Below, piece after piece: positions 1 through 10,156 of a stretch of 64,000 bases of DNA (the stretch's first letter is position 1; every line of letters begins with the position of its first letter). Origin of the DNA: Persicaria tinctoria (Eukaryota > Streptophyta > Magnoliopsida > Caryophyllales > Polygonaceae); the NCBI GenBank assembly GCA_037127255.1, contig JBANSL010000003.1, positions 808,501 to 872,500 of the forward strand, written 5' to 3'. The notes below the pieces were generated by a model. It did not search any database. It had not been told where the DNA came from and was given only the letters and a program-made list of their open reading frames with translations. The translations under genes were made by a program, and so were the position numbers.

Positions 1-200
1 GTGGGTGGAAAAAATCTCACCCCACCCGACCCACCACCCATATCTACTTATCCACTTCCCACTCGCTTTTTTCGGGTTTTCACCCATCTTTTCGGATCGG
101 GTGATTCGAGTTCGATTATGGTGCGGGTGAAATTGTCATCCCTAGATCCAGTCGGTAAGAACCACATATTAGGTAAACCGATTTGCACTAACTAGCTAAA
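1..200. repeat. End fragment of a dispersed repeat cut by the window edge
   Basis: The first ~150 bases are dense in GGGTGGG/CCCACCC and TTTTCGGGT-type words (cccgacccaccaccc, tcggatcgggtg), unlike the AT-rich DNA that follows. A similar GGGTCGGG/TTTCGGAT word usage occurs in the inverted-repeat element at 60612-61286. I read it as one end of such an element with its other end outside the window. No coding sense. Confidence 0.35.
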
Positions 201-251
201 CTCAATAATAATAAGTAAGGTGATCGAACTTTAATTTTTCATCCAAAGAAA

Positions 252-322
252 GGCTGGAGACAGGGATTAAACCCGGAACTTCTCATTAACCCCTTACTCC
301 TTACCATTGAGCCACCTCATCA
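252..322 (-). repeat. tRNA-derived pol III promoter remnant (SINE head or pseudo-tRNA)
   Basis: Read on the minus strand this contains a good A-box (TGGCTCAATGG) and, about 35 nt further on, a B-box-like word (GGGTTTAATCCC), the spacing of an internal RNA polymerase III promoter. The cloverleaf is not intact enough to call a functional tRNA. Either a tRNA pseudogene or the head of a tRNA-derived SINE. Confidence 0.4.
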
Positions 323-697
323 AGTGCGAAGATTTTGATTTATGATTGAATGCCCATGTTACAATGTCGTCGTCTAGGCTCTAGCTATGAGGGGGCGAGG
401 GGGAGTGCTTTGTGATTATAAGATTGCTCCGTCATTGGGAGGAAGTAAGTTAAGGGAAATCAGGCGAAGCTTGAAGGTTCCAATGGACATGATCTCCAGA
501 ACCAGTAATTCACTGTGAAGTTTTTGGTTAGAGCAAGATGTTGGGAGGGTCTTGGAGAATATTCATTATTCAACAACCATCTCCAAAGGTTGCCCATTTA
601 CCAAGTGCAAGCCTATGAACTACAAGCTAAGTATAGATCAATTTTCATGACTTCATCTAAGTATAGATTGGTGGGAAGATAAATACAGTAAAATTTT

Positions 698-2056
698 GGG
701 TAAATTACATGTTTCATCCCTAACCTTTGCAACATTTTCCACTTTGGTCCCTAACCTTTCATTTGTTCTATTTAGGTCCCCAAACTATGTGATTCCATCC
801 ACCAAAAGTCCTTCCGTTTATTGTTCCGTTACCATGATGTTAATGAGCTGATGTGGCAATTTTTTTTTTATCCAACTAGGTATATATGGAAAGTGTGAAG
901 ATCATCTATGACGCTTCGTGTAACATTGGTGTAACACAAAATTATTTTATGTCAAAAATATTGATTCAAAATTTTCAAAAAATTACAAAAATGTTATAAT
1001 TGATGATTTATACACGTTTGATTTTTTTTTTAAATCATGACAATATTTTCCTAAAAAAATATGATTAGAAATCACAAAATAATAATATATGTGTCAAAAT
1101 TATTTTTAAAATGTAAGACAATTGGAGGATTAGTACAGGTACACTATTTGATAATTTTTGTAGTTAATAGACCCTATAATAAATCTTTTAAGTATACACT
1201 CTTTTGTTAGTGTTATTACTTGTTTAACCTTAAATATTTTGGTTTAATACAAAGTTAATATAATTTAGTAATAAAATTGAAAACTATTTTAAAAAATCCT
1301 TAAAGATATTAATTTTTTTTAAAAAAATTCTACATTCATATATTACAATTTACAAGCATACACTAATTTATCGTGCGCGCGCGCACACGCACAAACACGC
1401 ACACACACACACACATATATGTATTACATTAGCTTTGTTTGTAATATTTACATCTATACACGATTATAATAATCAATTATTATACATTTACTATAACAAT
1501 TGTATTTATTATAATACATGGATAATTACACTACATTATTCATTGTATTACAATATGAAATCTCTATGGTAGTAATATTTATATTACAATAAAAATAAGA
1601 CCCAAATCGGAGGATTATTTATTACAAATTAATACCCACATTTAAGATATTCTCTTCACATATGCTCATATTTTTTAAAATTATTTCTAATTAAAATAAT
1701 ATAAAAATTATCCATAAAAATTTATGCCCGCCCGAATTTTTTTTAGATCCGCCCTTGAATGCATGAATAATTAATTATAACAATATTATAATTTTTTGAA
1801 ATTTTTTTATCAATATTTTGGCATAAAATAATTTTATATAATTTACACAAAGTGTAATAGATGTTTTTCACTATACCAACTTGGATGAATTTTTTCGTCA
1901 CATCAGCTCGTTAACACCAAGTTAACGGAACATTGAACAAAAGGACTTTCCATGCATGTAATCACATAGCTTAGGGACCTAAATAGAACAAATGAAAGGT
2001 TAGGGACCAAAGTGGAAAGTGTTACAAAGGTTAGGGATGAGACATGTAATTTACCC
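698..2056. mobile_element. Non-autonomous Mutator-like element (long-TIR MULE), 1.36 kb
   Basis: The ends are long inverted repeats: the left begins gggtaaattacatg, the right ends catgtaatttaccc, and the arms stay complementary for roughly 200 bp (both carry the 'ccctaacctttc' and 'ctatttaggtcc' words in opposite orientation). A perfect 9-bp direct repeat, TAAAATTTT, flanks the element (689-697 and 2057-2065); 9-11 bp duplications are typical of Mutator-type transposition. The interior is AT-rich with a purine/pyrimidine microsatellite and no transposase ORF, so it needs an enzyme in trans. Confidence 0.88.
1372..1418. repeat. GC/AC alternating microsatellite
   Basis: An alternating purine-pyrimidine run (gcgcgcgcgcac then acacac) lies inside the MULE at 698-2056. 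This is the composition that can adopt left-handed DNA. No gene. Confidence 0.8.
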
Positions 2057-2065
2057 TAAAATTTT

Positions 2066-2384
2066 GTTAGTCCAATTATTGAGAGCATATTCCGAATTGT
2101 GTTCGAATTGATTAACTTGTTTCAAATAAATCCATTAGGGAGGAAAAGATGATCAACTCGATCTCTTGGATTGGAAGTAGTGATGACCGATGAGGAGATG
2201 GTGTAAACTTACCAAGGCAGGAGTTGTTTTACTTCTCTAATGTTTAAGTCCAACATGATCTCTTCCGTAGAAAGATTTGATAAAGACACAAATACAAAGG
2301 TTATCATCCACAAGGATGCATTAGATAATCTCCAGCAGTTAGGCTGTTATTCGAGTCGATTATTGTTTGTTCATATTCAGTTCA
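2066..2384. other. Intergenic, nothing recognised
   Basis: AT-rich sequence between the MULE and the GAGC-rich repeat. No ORF with family resemblance, RNA gene or inverted repeat was seen. Confidence 0.5.
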
Positions 2385-2720
2385 TTTAGGAATTAGGATA
2401 TAGAAAGCTCGAGCCGAGCCTGACTCGAGCTTAAAAATGTACTCATACTCGCCTCTTTTATGAAATGAACGAGCTTGAGCCGAACCTTTTTTCGAGTTTT
2501 AAGCAGTTCTATTTATTCATTATACAGTAACATAAATGATATTTTAGAAATTCCATAACATTCAAACTATTTGAGCTTAATTCGAACGAGCCGAGTTTTG
2601 AGCTGAGCTTAAAAACGTGCTCATACTCGGCTAATTTAAAAAATGAACGAGGTTGAACCGAGTTTTTATCGAGAGAGTATATGAATCGAATTCGAGCTAC
2701 TCGTGTCTCCAAAATTTCTC
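2385..2720. repeat. Dispersed 'CTCGAGCCGAGC' repeat, copy 1
   Basis: Reiterated words such as ctcgagccgagc, gagcttaaaaa(t/c)gt and ctcatactcg occur twice within this stretch, about 180 bp apart. A related but more decayed copy lies at 63266-63610 (gattcgagcc, aactcgag, tgtgttctta, ctcatttag). The small ORF on the minus strand here is a by-product of the repeat. The transposon class cannot be told from this window. Confidence 0.55.
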
Positions 2721-3330
2721 TAAAATGGAGAAACAAATTGATGTAAACTGTGATTAAACTTAATTAAGTCACTACTTTTACACAATGATTTGTTTGTGTG
2801 GTATTAGCCATACATGTTCATCTTCAACAATCTTTTACACAATGATTCAATTTGCAAATTTGATCCGATCTTCTTAATTTTGCATACCCTAAACTCCTCA
2901 TTCGACCTACTTTCACTTACTATAGGTAAAAAAAGAATTTCCCAAACACACATTGCCTCAAAACGCCATCAATTGGCCAAACACTAAATCTAACCCTAAT
3001 TTTGACCTTTGTTGAATCAAGATCAATTATCTCTCCAATTCCTCAACGCCACACCCCAAACAAATACTCATTTTAAAGCTTAAACGATCATCTACACAAC
3101 CATCCAAAAATCAGGCGATTTCATCAACTATAGCTCGAGTTATTCACTCATCAATCGAGGCTAGAAACACACCTCACACCAACCATAGTTGAAAACACCC
3201 CTCCTTACACTCCCTTACCTCCAATCCCCACCCCTCTTTCTCCACCGTCGATAACTTCCCATCCAACGGTCCATATTAATTTATCCACTCCCCGTGTCGA
3301 TCCTCACGAGACACCCTTATCCAATACACT
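2721..3330. other. Intergenic DNA upstream of histone H1
   Basis: A/C-rich, low-repeat sequence leading into the H1 promoter. No coding region is supported. Confidence 0.5.
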
Positions 3331-3335
3331 CACGC

Positions 3336-3403
3336 CACGTGTCTATCACCTACACAGGTATTTAACTCCCATTTCTCGTTAATTTCTTCCACCACGTCAC
3401 GTG
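3336..3403 (+). promoter_or_regulatory. Histone H1 core promoter with two G-boxes
   Basis: CACGTG occurs at 3336-3341 (inside gccacgtgtc, ABRE-like) and again at 3398-3403. A TATA-like TATTTAA lies at 3359-3365, about 100 nt before the ATG, so transcription probably starts near 3390. G-box/ABRE words bind bZIP and bHLH factors; that these control H1 here is inference. Confidence 0.5.
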
Positions 3404-3463
3404 AATCTCTCCCTCCTTACTCTTGCTCCGGAAGCCTCATCAGCCCTAGATTCAAGATCAACA

Positions 3464-4541
3464 ATGGCGGACAACGAGGAGCCAGCGCCGATTGCTGCTG
3501 ATCCGGTGGCGGAGCCGGAGGAGGTCAATGCCGGCGGCGAGGAGGTCGCTGCCGATGTACCGAAGCAGAAGAAAGCTAGGGCGAAGAAGGCTCCCTCTCA
3601 GCCGAGGAAAAGGGCCGCTCCCTCTCAGCCGAGGAAGGGGACCGCTCCCGCTCATCCTCCGTATTTGCAGGTGATTTGATTTGATGCTGCATTTGCGATT
3701 AATGCGTTGTATTGTTCATTTCCGATCTGTTTGATTGTTATCTGATAGTTTCGTTTCGTAGATGGTTCAAGCTGCGGTGACGGAGCTGAAGGAGAGGAAC
3801 GGTTCGAGCCAGGTCGCGATCCAGAAGTTCATTGAGGAGAAGTACAAAAACCTGCCGGACAATTTCAGGAAGCTGGTGCTCGGTTGCCTCAGGAGGTCTG
3901 TGGCCTCCGGGAAGCTGGTGAAGGTCAAGGCGTCCTACAAGCTTCCGTCGGAGACGAAGAAACCGGAGACCGCTGCGAAGACCAAGAAAGCAGCTGCGAA
4001 GCCGAAAGCTGCTGCTTCGAAGACGAAGGCGGCTGCGAAGCCGAAGGCAGCTGCTGCCAAGCCGAAATCTAAAGCGGCTCCGAAGTCTAAGGCAGCCGTG
4101 AAGGCGAAGCCGGCGGCTAAATCCAAGCCTTCGGCGGCGGCTAAGAAAGCCGCTCCCCCAGCCAAAGGTAAAGCAAAGGCGAAACCGGCGGCTAAGGAGA
4201 AAGCTAAGCCGAAGGGGAGACCTGCAAAGGCAGCGAGGACCTCAACGCGTTCTTCGCCGGGAAAGAAGGCACCTGCCGCCGCGAAGAAAGCTCCAGTTGC
4301 AGCAAAGAAGGCCCCGGCCGCAGCAAAGAAGACCCCGGCGGCAGCGAAGAAGGCTCCGGCGGCCAAAAAGAAGGCTCCGGCGGCCACGAAGAAGGCTCCA
4401 GCGGCGACAAAGAAGACCCCGGCGGCAGCAAAGAAAGCACCGGCGGCTACAAAGAAGGCACCGGCGGCAGCAAAGAAGAGTCCAAAGAAGCCGACGCCGG
4501 CGACTAGGACGACTCCAACTCGTAAAAGCAAGAGAGTTTAG
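3464..4541 (+). CDS. Linker histone H1
   Basis: Binds linker DNA and the nucleosome dyad and compacts chromatin in the nucleus. Two exons are joined at 3670|3762 (GT...AG, 91-nt intron), giving about 328 residues. Exon 1 has an acidic/Pro-rich head (residues 1-40, EEPAPIAADPVAEPEE) followed by Lys/Arg-Pro repeats. The winged-helix H15 globular domain starts at HPPYLQ, directly on the splice junction, and runs through MVQAAVTELKERNGSS, the IQKFIEEKY helix and LRRSVASGKLVKVKASYKL. The remaining ~190 residues are a Lys/Ala/Pro tail built of KKAPAAA-type repeats, with an SPGKK and an SPKK motif typical of DNA minor-groove contacts. The ATG at 3464 is the first in a favourable context (acaATGgcg). 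The next gene, a MULE-like protein, is tail-to-tail. Identification is secure; the subtype (major versus stress-type) is not. Confidence 0.95.
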
Positions 4542-5089
4542 ATTAGAATGAGTGTTAGTGCAGACAGAGACACAGAGATGACAGCTGCCATGTGAGGTCT
4601 GGTGGTGGATGTAGTGGTAATGTCCCAGTAAATCCTCATTTCCATATGCCTGATGAACACAACAAACAGTCCTGATGGTGATTTTGAATTTGTTGATTTT
4701 CTTTTTTTCATTTAATTTTACCTATCTTTCTGTTTCTAGGGTTTGCACTCAGTTTCAGGGTTAATGCACAGCAACACACTGATTAGGTTTTTAGAGCCTT
4801 TGAATCTTGGATAGAACTGATGACTGTGTAATGTAGTGAGTATATCTGATGCATTTTAGCAAGAAATGAAAAGAGATTTGAAGACTCTATCCTTTGTCAT
4901 TTTGTTCATATTTGTTCAAACTGTAGTTTTAACAGAGACTAATTAGGGCTTTAACATGTGCCTGATTACTTGATTATCTAAACCTGGATAGAAAACCCAT
5001 ATGGTGTGATGAGTTTTGAGTCATATGACAGTTGCTGGGATTAACTACTGGTAATGCTATTGGCAATATAAAACCTAGCTTGGGTTGGT
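4542..5089. other. Tail-to-tail intergenic (3' UTRs)
   Basis: Shared 3' region between H1 (+) and the MULE-like gene (-). T-rich with no ORF or repeat recognised. The proximal part reads as an H1 3' UTR. Confidence 0.6.
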
Positions 5090-7336
5090 TTAGATAGGTG
5101 CTGTACATGTAGTCCTGAAGTGCCCAATTTGGTTACAGCGGCTGCAATGCACAACCCGCTTCCCACACCCTTGATTCACGTCGTGAACCCGCGGCTGTTT
5201 CCTCTGCCGTGCAGGTAGTCCGGCTAGCTTTGGTGGGTTTAGTTTGATCTCGAGCACACCATTGTCCACCGCCCAGGCTGTCTCTCCCCAGAGTGACCTG
5301 TCTGGGATTGGGTGGATTGTTTCTGAGTAGGCGTTTCTGTAGGAGTTCACGGTGAAGCAGGAATCGGCGAATAGGTAGACGTTATGCCTGCAGGAGAGGA
5401 GAGCAGCGACAGCGTGAGAACATGGCAGCCCCTGCATTTGCCAGCTGTTGCACGAACAGTTGCGGTTTCTGATGTCGATGATATTCGTCCCTTTGTTGGA
5501 TACGACGCTGAATTTGGTTTCGTCTGTGTGAGAAACCTTGTGTGAACGGGCGCCTTCTATGGCCTCCAAGACTTGCCTCTCGGCTGTAGGTACGAGGAGG
5601 CTGGTCCGCTGCATGCTAGCCTCGCGTCTATCATTGAACCACATCATCAGCTGCCTGCGAATGTGCTCCATCATCTGGATTATGGGTAAGGTCGAGGCTT
5701 CCAGTATCCAATCGGCAATGTTGGCTGAATGTAGTCCAAGTCGGCTCCCCTCAAAGTAGGCTGTCGCCCAGAGACGAGGAGGGACACTGCGGATCCAATA
5801 TGCTGCATCAGGTGAGGTACTCTCAATCTCGAGTAATTTTGCTTCAAACTCGACAACGGTAAGAGCAAGTGCAGCTTCCCATAGAAGGTTAACTAGAGTA
5901 GCGTTGCTGTGCACTTTACTGAAAGACTCAACAAGATGTTGCAACCAGAACCCATGGAAGGCGTTTGGGAAGTTGAATTCAACTGCTTCGATGATACCCT
6001 TTTGTCTATCGGACAATATAGTGAGCCTTGGCATGTTTTTGGTGTTGCTCTCTAGCAGGCTGTGCAGCTCCGAGAGAAACCACATCCAGTTACCATCGCT
6101 TTCTTCGGCAACAACTCCAAAGGCTAGGGGAAATAGAGCTCCATCTCCATCAAAGCTAGAAGCAACAAGTAGAGTCCCAAGATATTTGCTTTTCAAGACA
6201 GCTCTATCAAGTCCGATGAGGGGCCTGCATCCTCTCAAAAAGCCAGAGGTTGATGCATGGAATGAGATGAACAATAGCTGGAAGCAGTTGTCTTCTGGAT
6301 TTCCGTAAACTGTGGCCACACTTCCTGGATTTGTACGCCGAATTTGGTCACAGTACTGAGGAAGGAGGCGGTATTCTTCCTCGAAAGACCCACGAACTGC
6401 AGCCAAGATGCGCTCCTTGCCTCTCCACGCTTGCTTATAAGATAGAGTAATTCCATGAGCACGATGAATCTCTTCGAGTATCTCCTTTGGCTTGCAATCT
6501 GGGTTTTCCCTCAAACGCTTCTTGACAGAACTAGCTACCCACTCCACAGATGCTTGTTGATGTCCCGGATGAGTGATACCTCCACAGGTATGATTGTTAT
6601 TCAGTGTCCTGATTGCAAAAGTAGGAACATCAGGAAACTTAGAGGCATGAATCCTCCAAGGGCACCCCTCACTCGCGCATTTGGCTGTGAAACGAGTTTT
6701 GTCAGACTTCACCGTTTGCATCTCAAAGTGAAGGGCAATAGCTGTGTCACGCAGCGCTCTCCGACAGCTTTGTACATCAGGAAATTCTTGCCCTATATGC
6801 AGCTCATAGTCCGGGGCTGGAACAACCCACGACTGAATCACAGGAGCAAATGAAAAATCCACTGAACCATGAGATTCAGACAGATCTAGTTCATTCTTTT
6901 CATCTGCAAGTGCTAGCTGTAGATCATTGCTCTCAATACAATCTTGATCAATACCATATTCATTTTCCAAGTAGAGACTGATTTCACCATCCTCTCGTTT
7001 GTAACAAACAAGTGCATTCTCATCATTCGAAAGATTGACATCGTCTTTCTGGGTATCATCGGGGATCTCTTCAAGGCCATGGTCTTGTTCTAAGCCCAAA
7101 GCACACTTCTCGTCGTTCCTTTGATCAAGGCCATGATCATGGCTCTCTACTGGACTCAAACCATCAAAATCACCCTTCCTTGAGTTCACAACACCCTCAT
7201 CAATTTCACCAGACCCTTCGCCATGATTATAAGGCGTAAACAAAGCATTGCCTTCGCCAAATGCATATGGCTGCCCCTGCCAAAATGATGAAATGTGCTT
7301 CGCGTTCGCCCCAATAACCAATTGACGATTAGCCAT
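5090..7336 (-). CDS. Domesticated MULE transposase-like protein (MUSTANG/FAR1-type), SWIM zinc finger
   Basis: A single uninterrupted coding exon of 748 residues. In order: an acidic N-terminal half-domain beginning MANRQLVIGAN; a MuDR DNA-binding domain (~residues 175-255, with CASEGCPWRI and NNNHTC zinc ligands); the MULE transposase core (~350-470, GLDRAVLKSKYLGTLL, LSDRQKGI); a SWIM zinc finger (~625-646, CSCNSWQMQGLPCSHA); and a C-terminal CCHC knuckle (CSRCNQIGHFRTTC). No terminal inverted repeats flank it, and a spliced 5' leader precedes it, as expected of an exapted host gene rather than an active transposon. In the core, the usual H-x-x-C-x-x-H motif reads HGFWLQH, with Trp in place of Cys. 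Likely a nuclear DNA-binding protein. Start chosen at the ATG at 7336; two upstream in-frame codons are not ATG. An uncaptured MULE transposase is the alternative. Confidence 0.88.
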   Translation of the reverse strand: MANRQLVIGANAKHISSFWQGQPYAFGEGNALFTPYNHGEGSGEIDEGVVNSRKGDFDGLSPVESHDHGLDQRNDEKCALGLEQDHGLEEIPDDTQKDDVNLSNDENALVCYKREDGEISLYLENEYGIDQDCIESNDLQLALADEKNELDLSESHGSVDFSFAPVIQSWVVPAPDYELHIGQEFPDVQSCRRALRDTAIALHFEMQTVKSDKTRFTAKCASEGCPWRIHASKFPDVPTFAIRTLNNNHTCGGITHPGHQQASVEWVASSVKKRLRENPDCKPKEILEEIHRAHGITLSYKQAWRGKERILAAVRGSFEEEYRLLPQYCDQIRRTNPGSVATVYGNPEDNCFQLLFISFHASTSGFLRGCRPLIGLDRAVLKSKYLGTLLVASSFDGDGALFPLAFGVVAEESDGNWMWFLSELHSLLESNTKNMPRLTILSDRQKGIIEAVEFNFPNAFHGFWLQHLVESFSKVHSNATLVNLLWEAALALTVVEFEAKLLEIESTSPDAAYWIRSVPPRLWATAYFEGSRLGLHSANIADWILEASTLPIIQMMEHIRRQLMMWFNDRREASMQRTSLLVPTAERQVLEAIEGARSHKVSHTDETKFSVVSNKGTNIIDIRNRNCSCNSWQMQGLPCSHAVAALLSCRHNVYLFADSCFTVNSYRNAYSETIHPIPDRSLWGETAWAVDNGVLEIKLNPPKLAGLPARQRKQPRVHDVNQGCGKRVVHCSRCNQIGHFRTTCTAPI

Positions 7337-7354
7337 GAGCAACCCTAAATTCTC

Positions 7355-8090
7355 CTAGAGATAAATAGTTCAATTTTCTCAATCCAGCAACCACCAGTAA
7401 TCTACTCTACCAACAGGCAACAGCAAGCGAAACACCTAAACGGCAAATTTTAAACAAGTATCAGAATCACTGATATCAAACTTGAATATTCTTAGCACGA
7501 TTTCAAAAAATCTCAAATTTAGGTATTTTTTTTTTACATTCAGCTTATGCGTCATTTATGCATATCATTCAAAATTTGAAGTGGAATTCCACAAACAAAT
7601 AGCACAAAGTCGCAACAGAGAACCGAAATCCAGTAAAGGAGCGCGCAGAGTTAAACCCTAGATACTTCCGCAATAGAACAGTAATGAACGAAAACGGCAG
7701 GATAGGTAAGAAGCCGAAGACGCGAAACCTGGATCAAAATTTCAGCTGTAACAGAACTTCCGAAGCAGACGAAGATCCATGACGGAAGCAGTCCCCGCAG
7801 AAACGAGAGAGCAGAAAAGCTAGGGTTTTAGAGAGATCAAATCGAACGAAGTTGCAGAAGGAAATAGGTGAGAGAGTAGAGAGAGAGAAAGAGGAAGGAG
7901 TTTGAATTTGGCGGGTGAGAGAGGGAGAGAGTGAGAGGGGTTGAAAAGGCATAGAAATTGGAAAGGGCTGAGGAGGGAGGATGGTGGGGACTGGGGAGGG
8001 GCACCAATGGCAAAGATCAAGGATGAGACTTGAGAGTGAGGCGCTTCAGATTTCAAAGCTGGAAGGGGTATTTTAGGGTTTCTGTTTCTA
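7355..8090 (-). promoter_or_regulatory. Spliced leader and promoter region of the MULE-like gene
   Basis: On the minus strand a non-coding exon ends at 7729 (CCAG|GTTTCG). A plausible acceptor at 7355 (atctctAG|GAGAAT) lies 19 nt before the ATG, giving a ~374-nt leader intron. Upstream (7820-8050) is a strong CT-rich tract on the minus strand, a common composition for plant 5' leaders. The small ORFs here are composition artefacts. Confidence 0.55.
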
Positions 8091-8091
8091 C

Positions 8092-9236
8092 CGTCCCACG
8101 TACCGACGGGACGTAGGACGGAAATTTCTTATCCAGCAAATCCAGTCCCGTCCTGCCCATATATTGATGAGCAACACGAATACCTGTTGCACTTTTTTGC
8201 ATTACACTTTCTATTATACTTCTTAAATTGATCATACTCCCTTCGTTTAAAAATATAGGTCTTTTTAGGTTTAGAATTTTGTTTAGAAATATAAGTCCTT
8301 TTAGGTTTTCGAGACATTGGGATAAGAGAAAAGTAACTTTTTGAGTTGTTTTGTGAAATGTTATTGGTTGATAATGGTAGTGGATAATTAATGAGGGTAT
8401 AAAAGTAATATTTTTAGACTTTTCTTAATATGTGTGCAAAAGTCTGAAAGGACTTATAATTTTGAACGGAGGGAGTATGTTACACTTTTTGCATTTAAAT
8501 TTCCTATTACACTTCTTAAATTGATCTAAGTTATGAATTAGACATCTTATTTTTAAATTTATATATAAATCCTAAGTGGTTAACCCATAAAAAATATATT
8601 TTGCATGTATATATGTTTTAGCTTATTAAGGTTTATGCATCTAGTCATAGGTTAAGAGGCTAAAACATTATAAAAATATACATTAAACATCAATTTTTAT
8701 AATAGGGTTTATAGATTTAAATCTACAGTGTTTTTTTTTCTCAATTTTATTTATAATTCATATTAATTTAAGAGATGTAACACGGAAGGTATCACGAAAA
8801 GTGTAACATGGGATCCGAACCGATCTATTTATATATATATAGTTAAACTTATATACTCCGGAGTATTTGTTTTAATATATGTGCTGGACATTAAAGACTG
8901 ATTTTACAAGTTTTCATTATAATAATTATTATATATATTGTTATTTGTATCTATACTATCTGGTTTTTATAATAAATTAAGTTCAGTTTTTTTTTTTTAA
9001 TCACATAGTGTTTGAATCTTTTTAATATTTTTCGCATCAAATTGTGAATTTGTAGGTATTTTAATACTCTTTTTTATTTATTTGGGGATAAGACTCATCC
9101 AATCTCGGTCCCGTCTCATCTCGCGAGGGACAAAACCCGATTGGGGTTTCAAAAAAGAAAGTAATATTCTGTCCCGATCCCGTCAAGGGACAGAACGAGG
9201 GATGACCCCAATCCCGTACCACGCCCACCCCTCATT
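8092..9236. repeat. Possible transposon remnant with GGGACGGG-type ends
   Basis: The two ends have the same unusual GC-rich wording (accgtcccacgtaccgacgggac on the left; ccaatcccgtaccacgccc on the right) around an AT-rich interior without ORFs. The interior carries a nested Stowaway MITE. The ends are not clean inverted repeats, so this is a weak call. Confidence 0.3.
8237..8475. mobile_element. Stowaway-type MITE (Tc1/mariner)
   Basis: Terminal inverted repeats ctcccttcgtttaaaaatat and the complement of aattttgaacggagggag, flanked by TA on both sides (8235-8236 and 8476-8477). Length 239 bp, no ORF. CTCCCTC ends with a TA duplication define the Stowaway superfamily. A ~50-bp direct repeat (gcattacactttctattatacttcttaaattgatc) lies on both sides of it. 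Confidence 0.85.
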
Positions 9237-10156
9237 TGAACTTCAAACTTAAAATGAGATGCACCACAACAACTAAACAAATTTGTGATTGGGACGATGT
9301 TGGGTTGATAAACAATCTCTGTTATGATGAAATTCCATGCTCTTTCTCAGATGAACTCCATTCAACTAGGACTTCCTTTGTCATCGGATATGACTTATGA
9401 GAGTTTACATGAACTACAATACAATTGAAATTGACGCTCCTTGCGCCCTCGTCGTTTCCATGAAAAAAACTACAGTGAACCCGATTTAGTTCGGGATGAT
9501 TGCTAAAAATGTTAACCAGGTGCTGCATTTCATTATGGATTTCGAATAAACAAAAACAGGACATAACTGCATAGAATGAACTACCAAGAATCAACGAAGC
9601 TTTACAAATTGCACTGGACTTGTTAAGGTTGAGCAAAATTGGAGCCTGGATGACACCTTCAGCAAATCCTGAGAATATTTCAGGGACTCTCAAGGTGGTT
9701 TGCGACTTGCAGCAATCGCCAAATCTGTTCTGAAGGCTTCTCTGTGTGTGTGTGTTTTTGCAGCCGCGGTCAAGTTGATGGCTCATAGCTCAACCTGCTG
9801 AAAGGTGCATCCAAACAAAATTGCAGATAGTTTCTTGGAGAGCCATGGATCTCAATGCACTGGTAAGTAGTTGTATAGGACCAATCAAGGCTGTGTAGCA
9901 ACAACATCAATTTACTCTGAAGCATGAAGGCCACAGATTAATCCGTTGAAAGCAAATCATTCATCACTCTTTTGCTTCCATGTTTGCTAAGATCATTCCC
10001 TCCAATGCTCATTTCCGTCTTCCATAATCAACAATCTCAGATGGTGAACTGGAAACAATGTCTGCAGAAGTTCCACCGTCTTTCATACGCAATGAGTTCA
10101 TGGCTGCATACCGTGAGCACCTAAATTTCTACAGCGTACTCGTCTCTCTAACCAAT
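9237..10156. other. Region downstream of the PPR gene; no supported gene
   Basis: A 154-codon ORF on the minus strand (9322-9786) has no recognisable domain and starts next to a GT microsatellite (near 9745). I do not call it a gene. It may be 3' UTR or decayed coding sequence of the PPR gene whose frame stops at 10157. Confidence 0.45.

Noticed and set aside
1372..1418. CRISPR-like or satellite array
   Set aside because: Simple dinucleotide run without spacers. CRISPR arrays are not expected in a plant nuclear genome.
3935..4531. 198-codon Ala/Phe-rich frame on the minus strand across histone H1
   Set aside because: It is the complement of the Lys/Ala tail repeats. Antisense shadow with no family resemblance.
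9322..9786. 154-codon frame as an independent gene
   Set aside because: No domain, biased by a GT repeat at its start, and no promoter or splice context. Left as an unexplained region downstream of the PPR gene.
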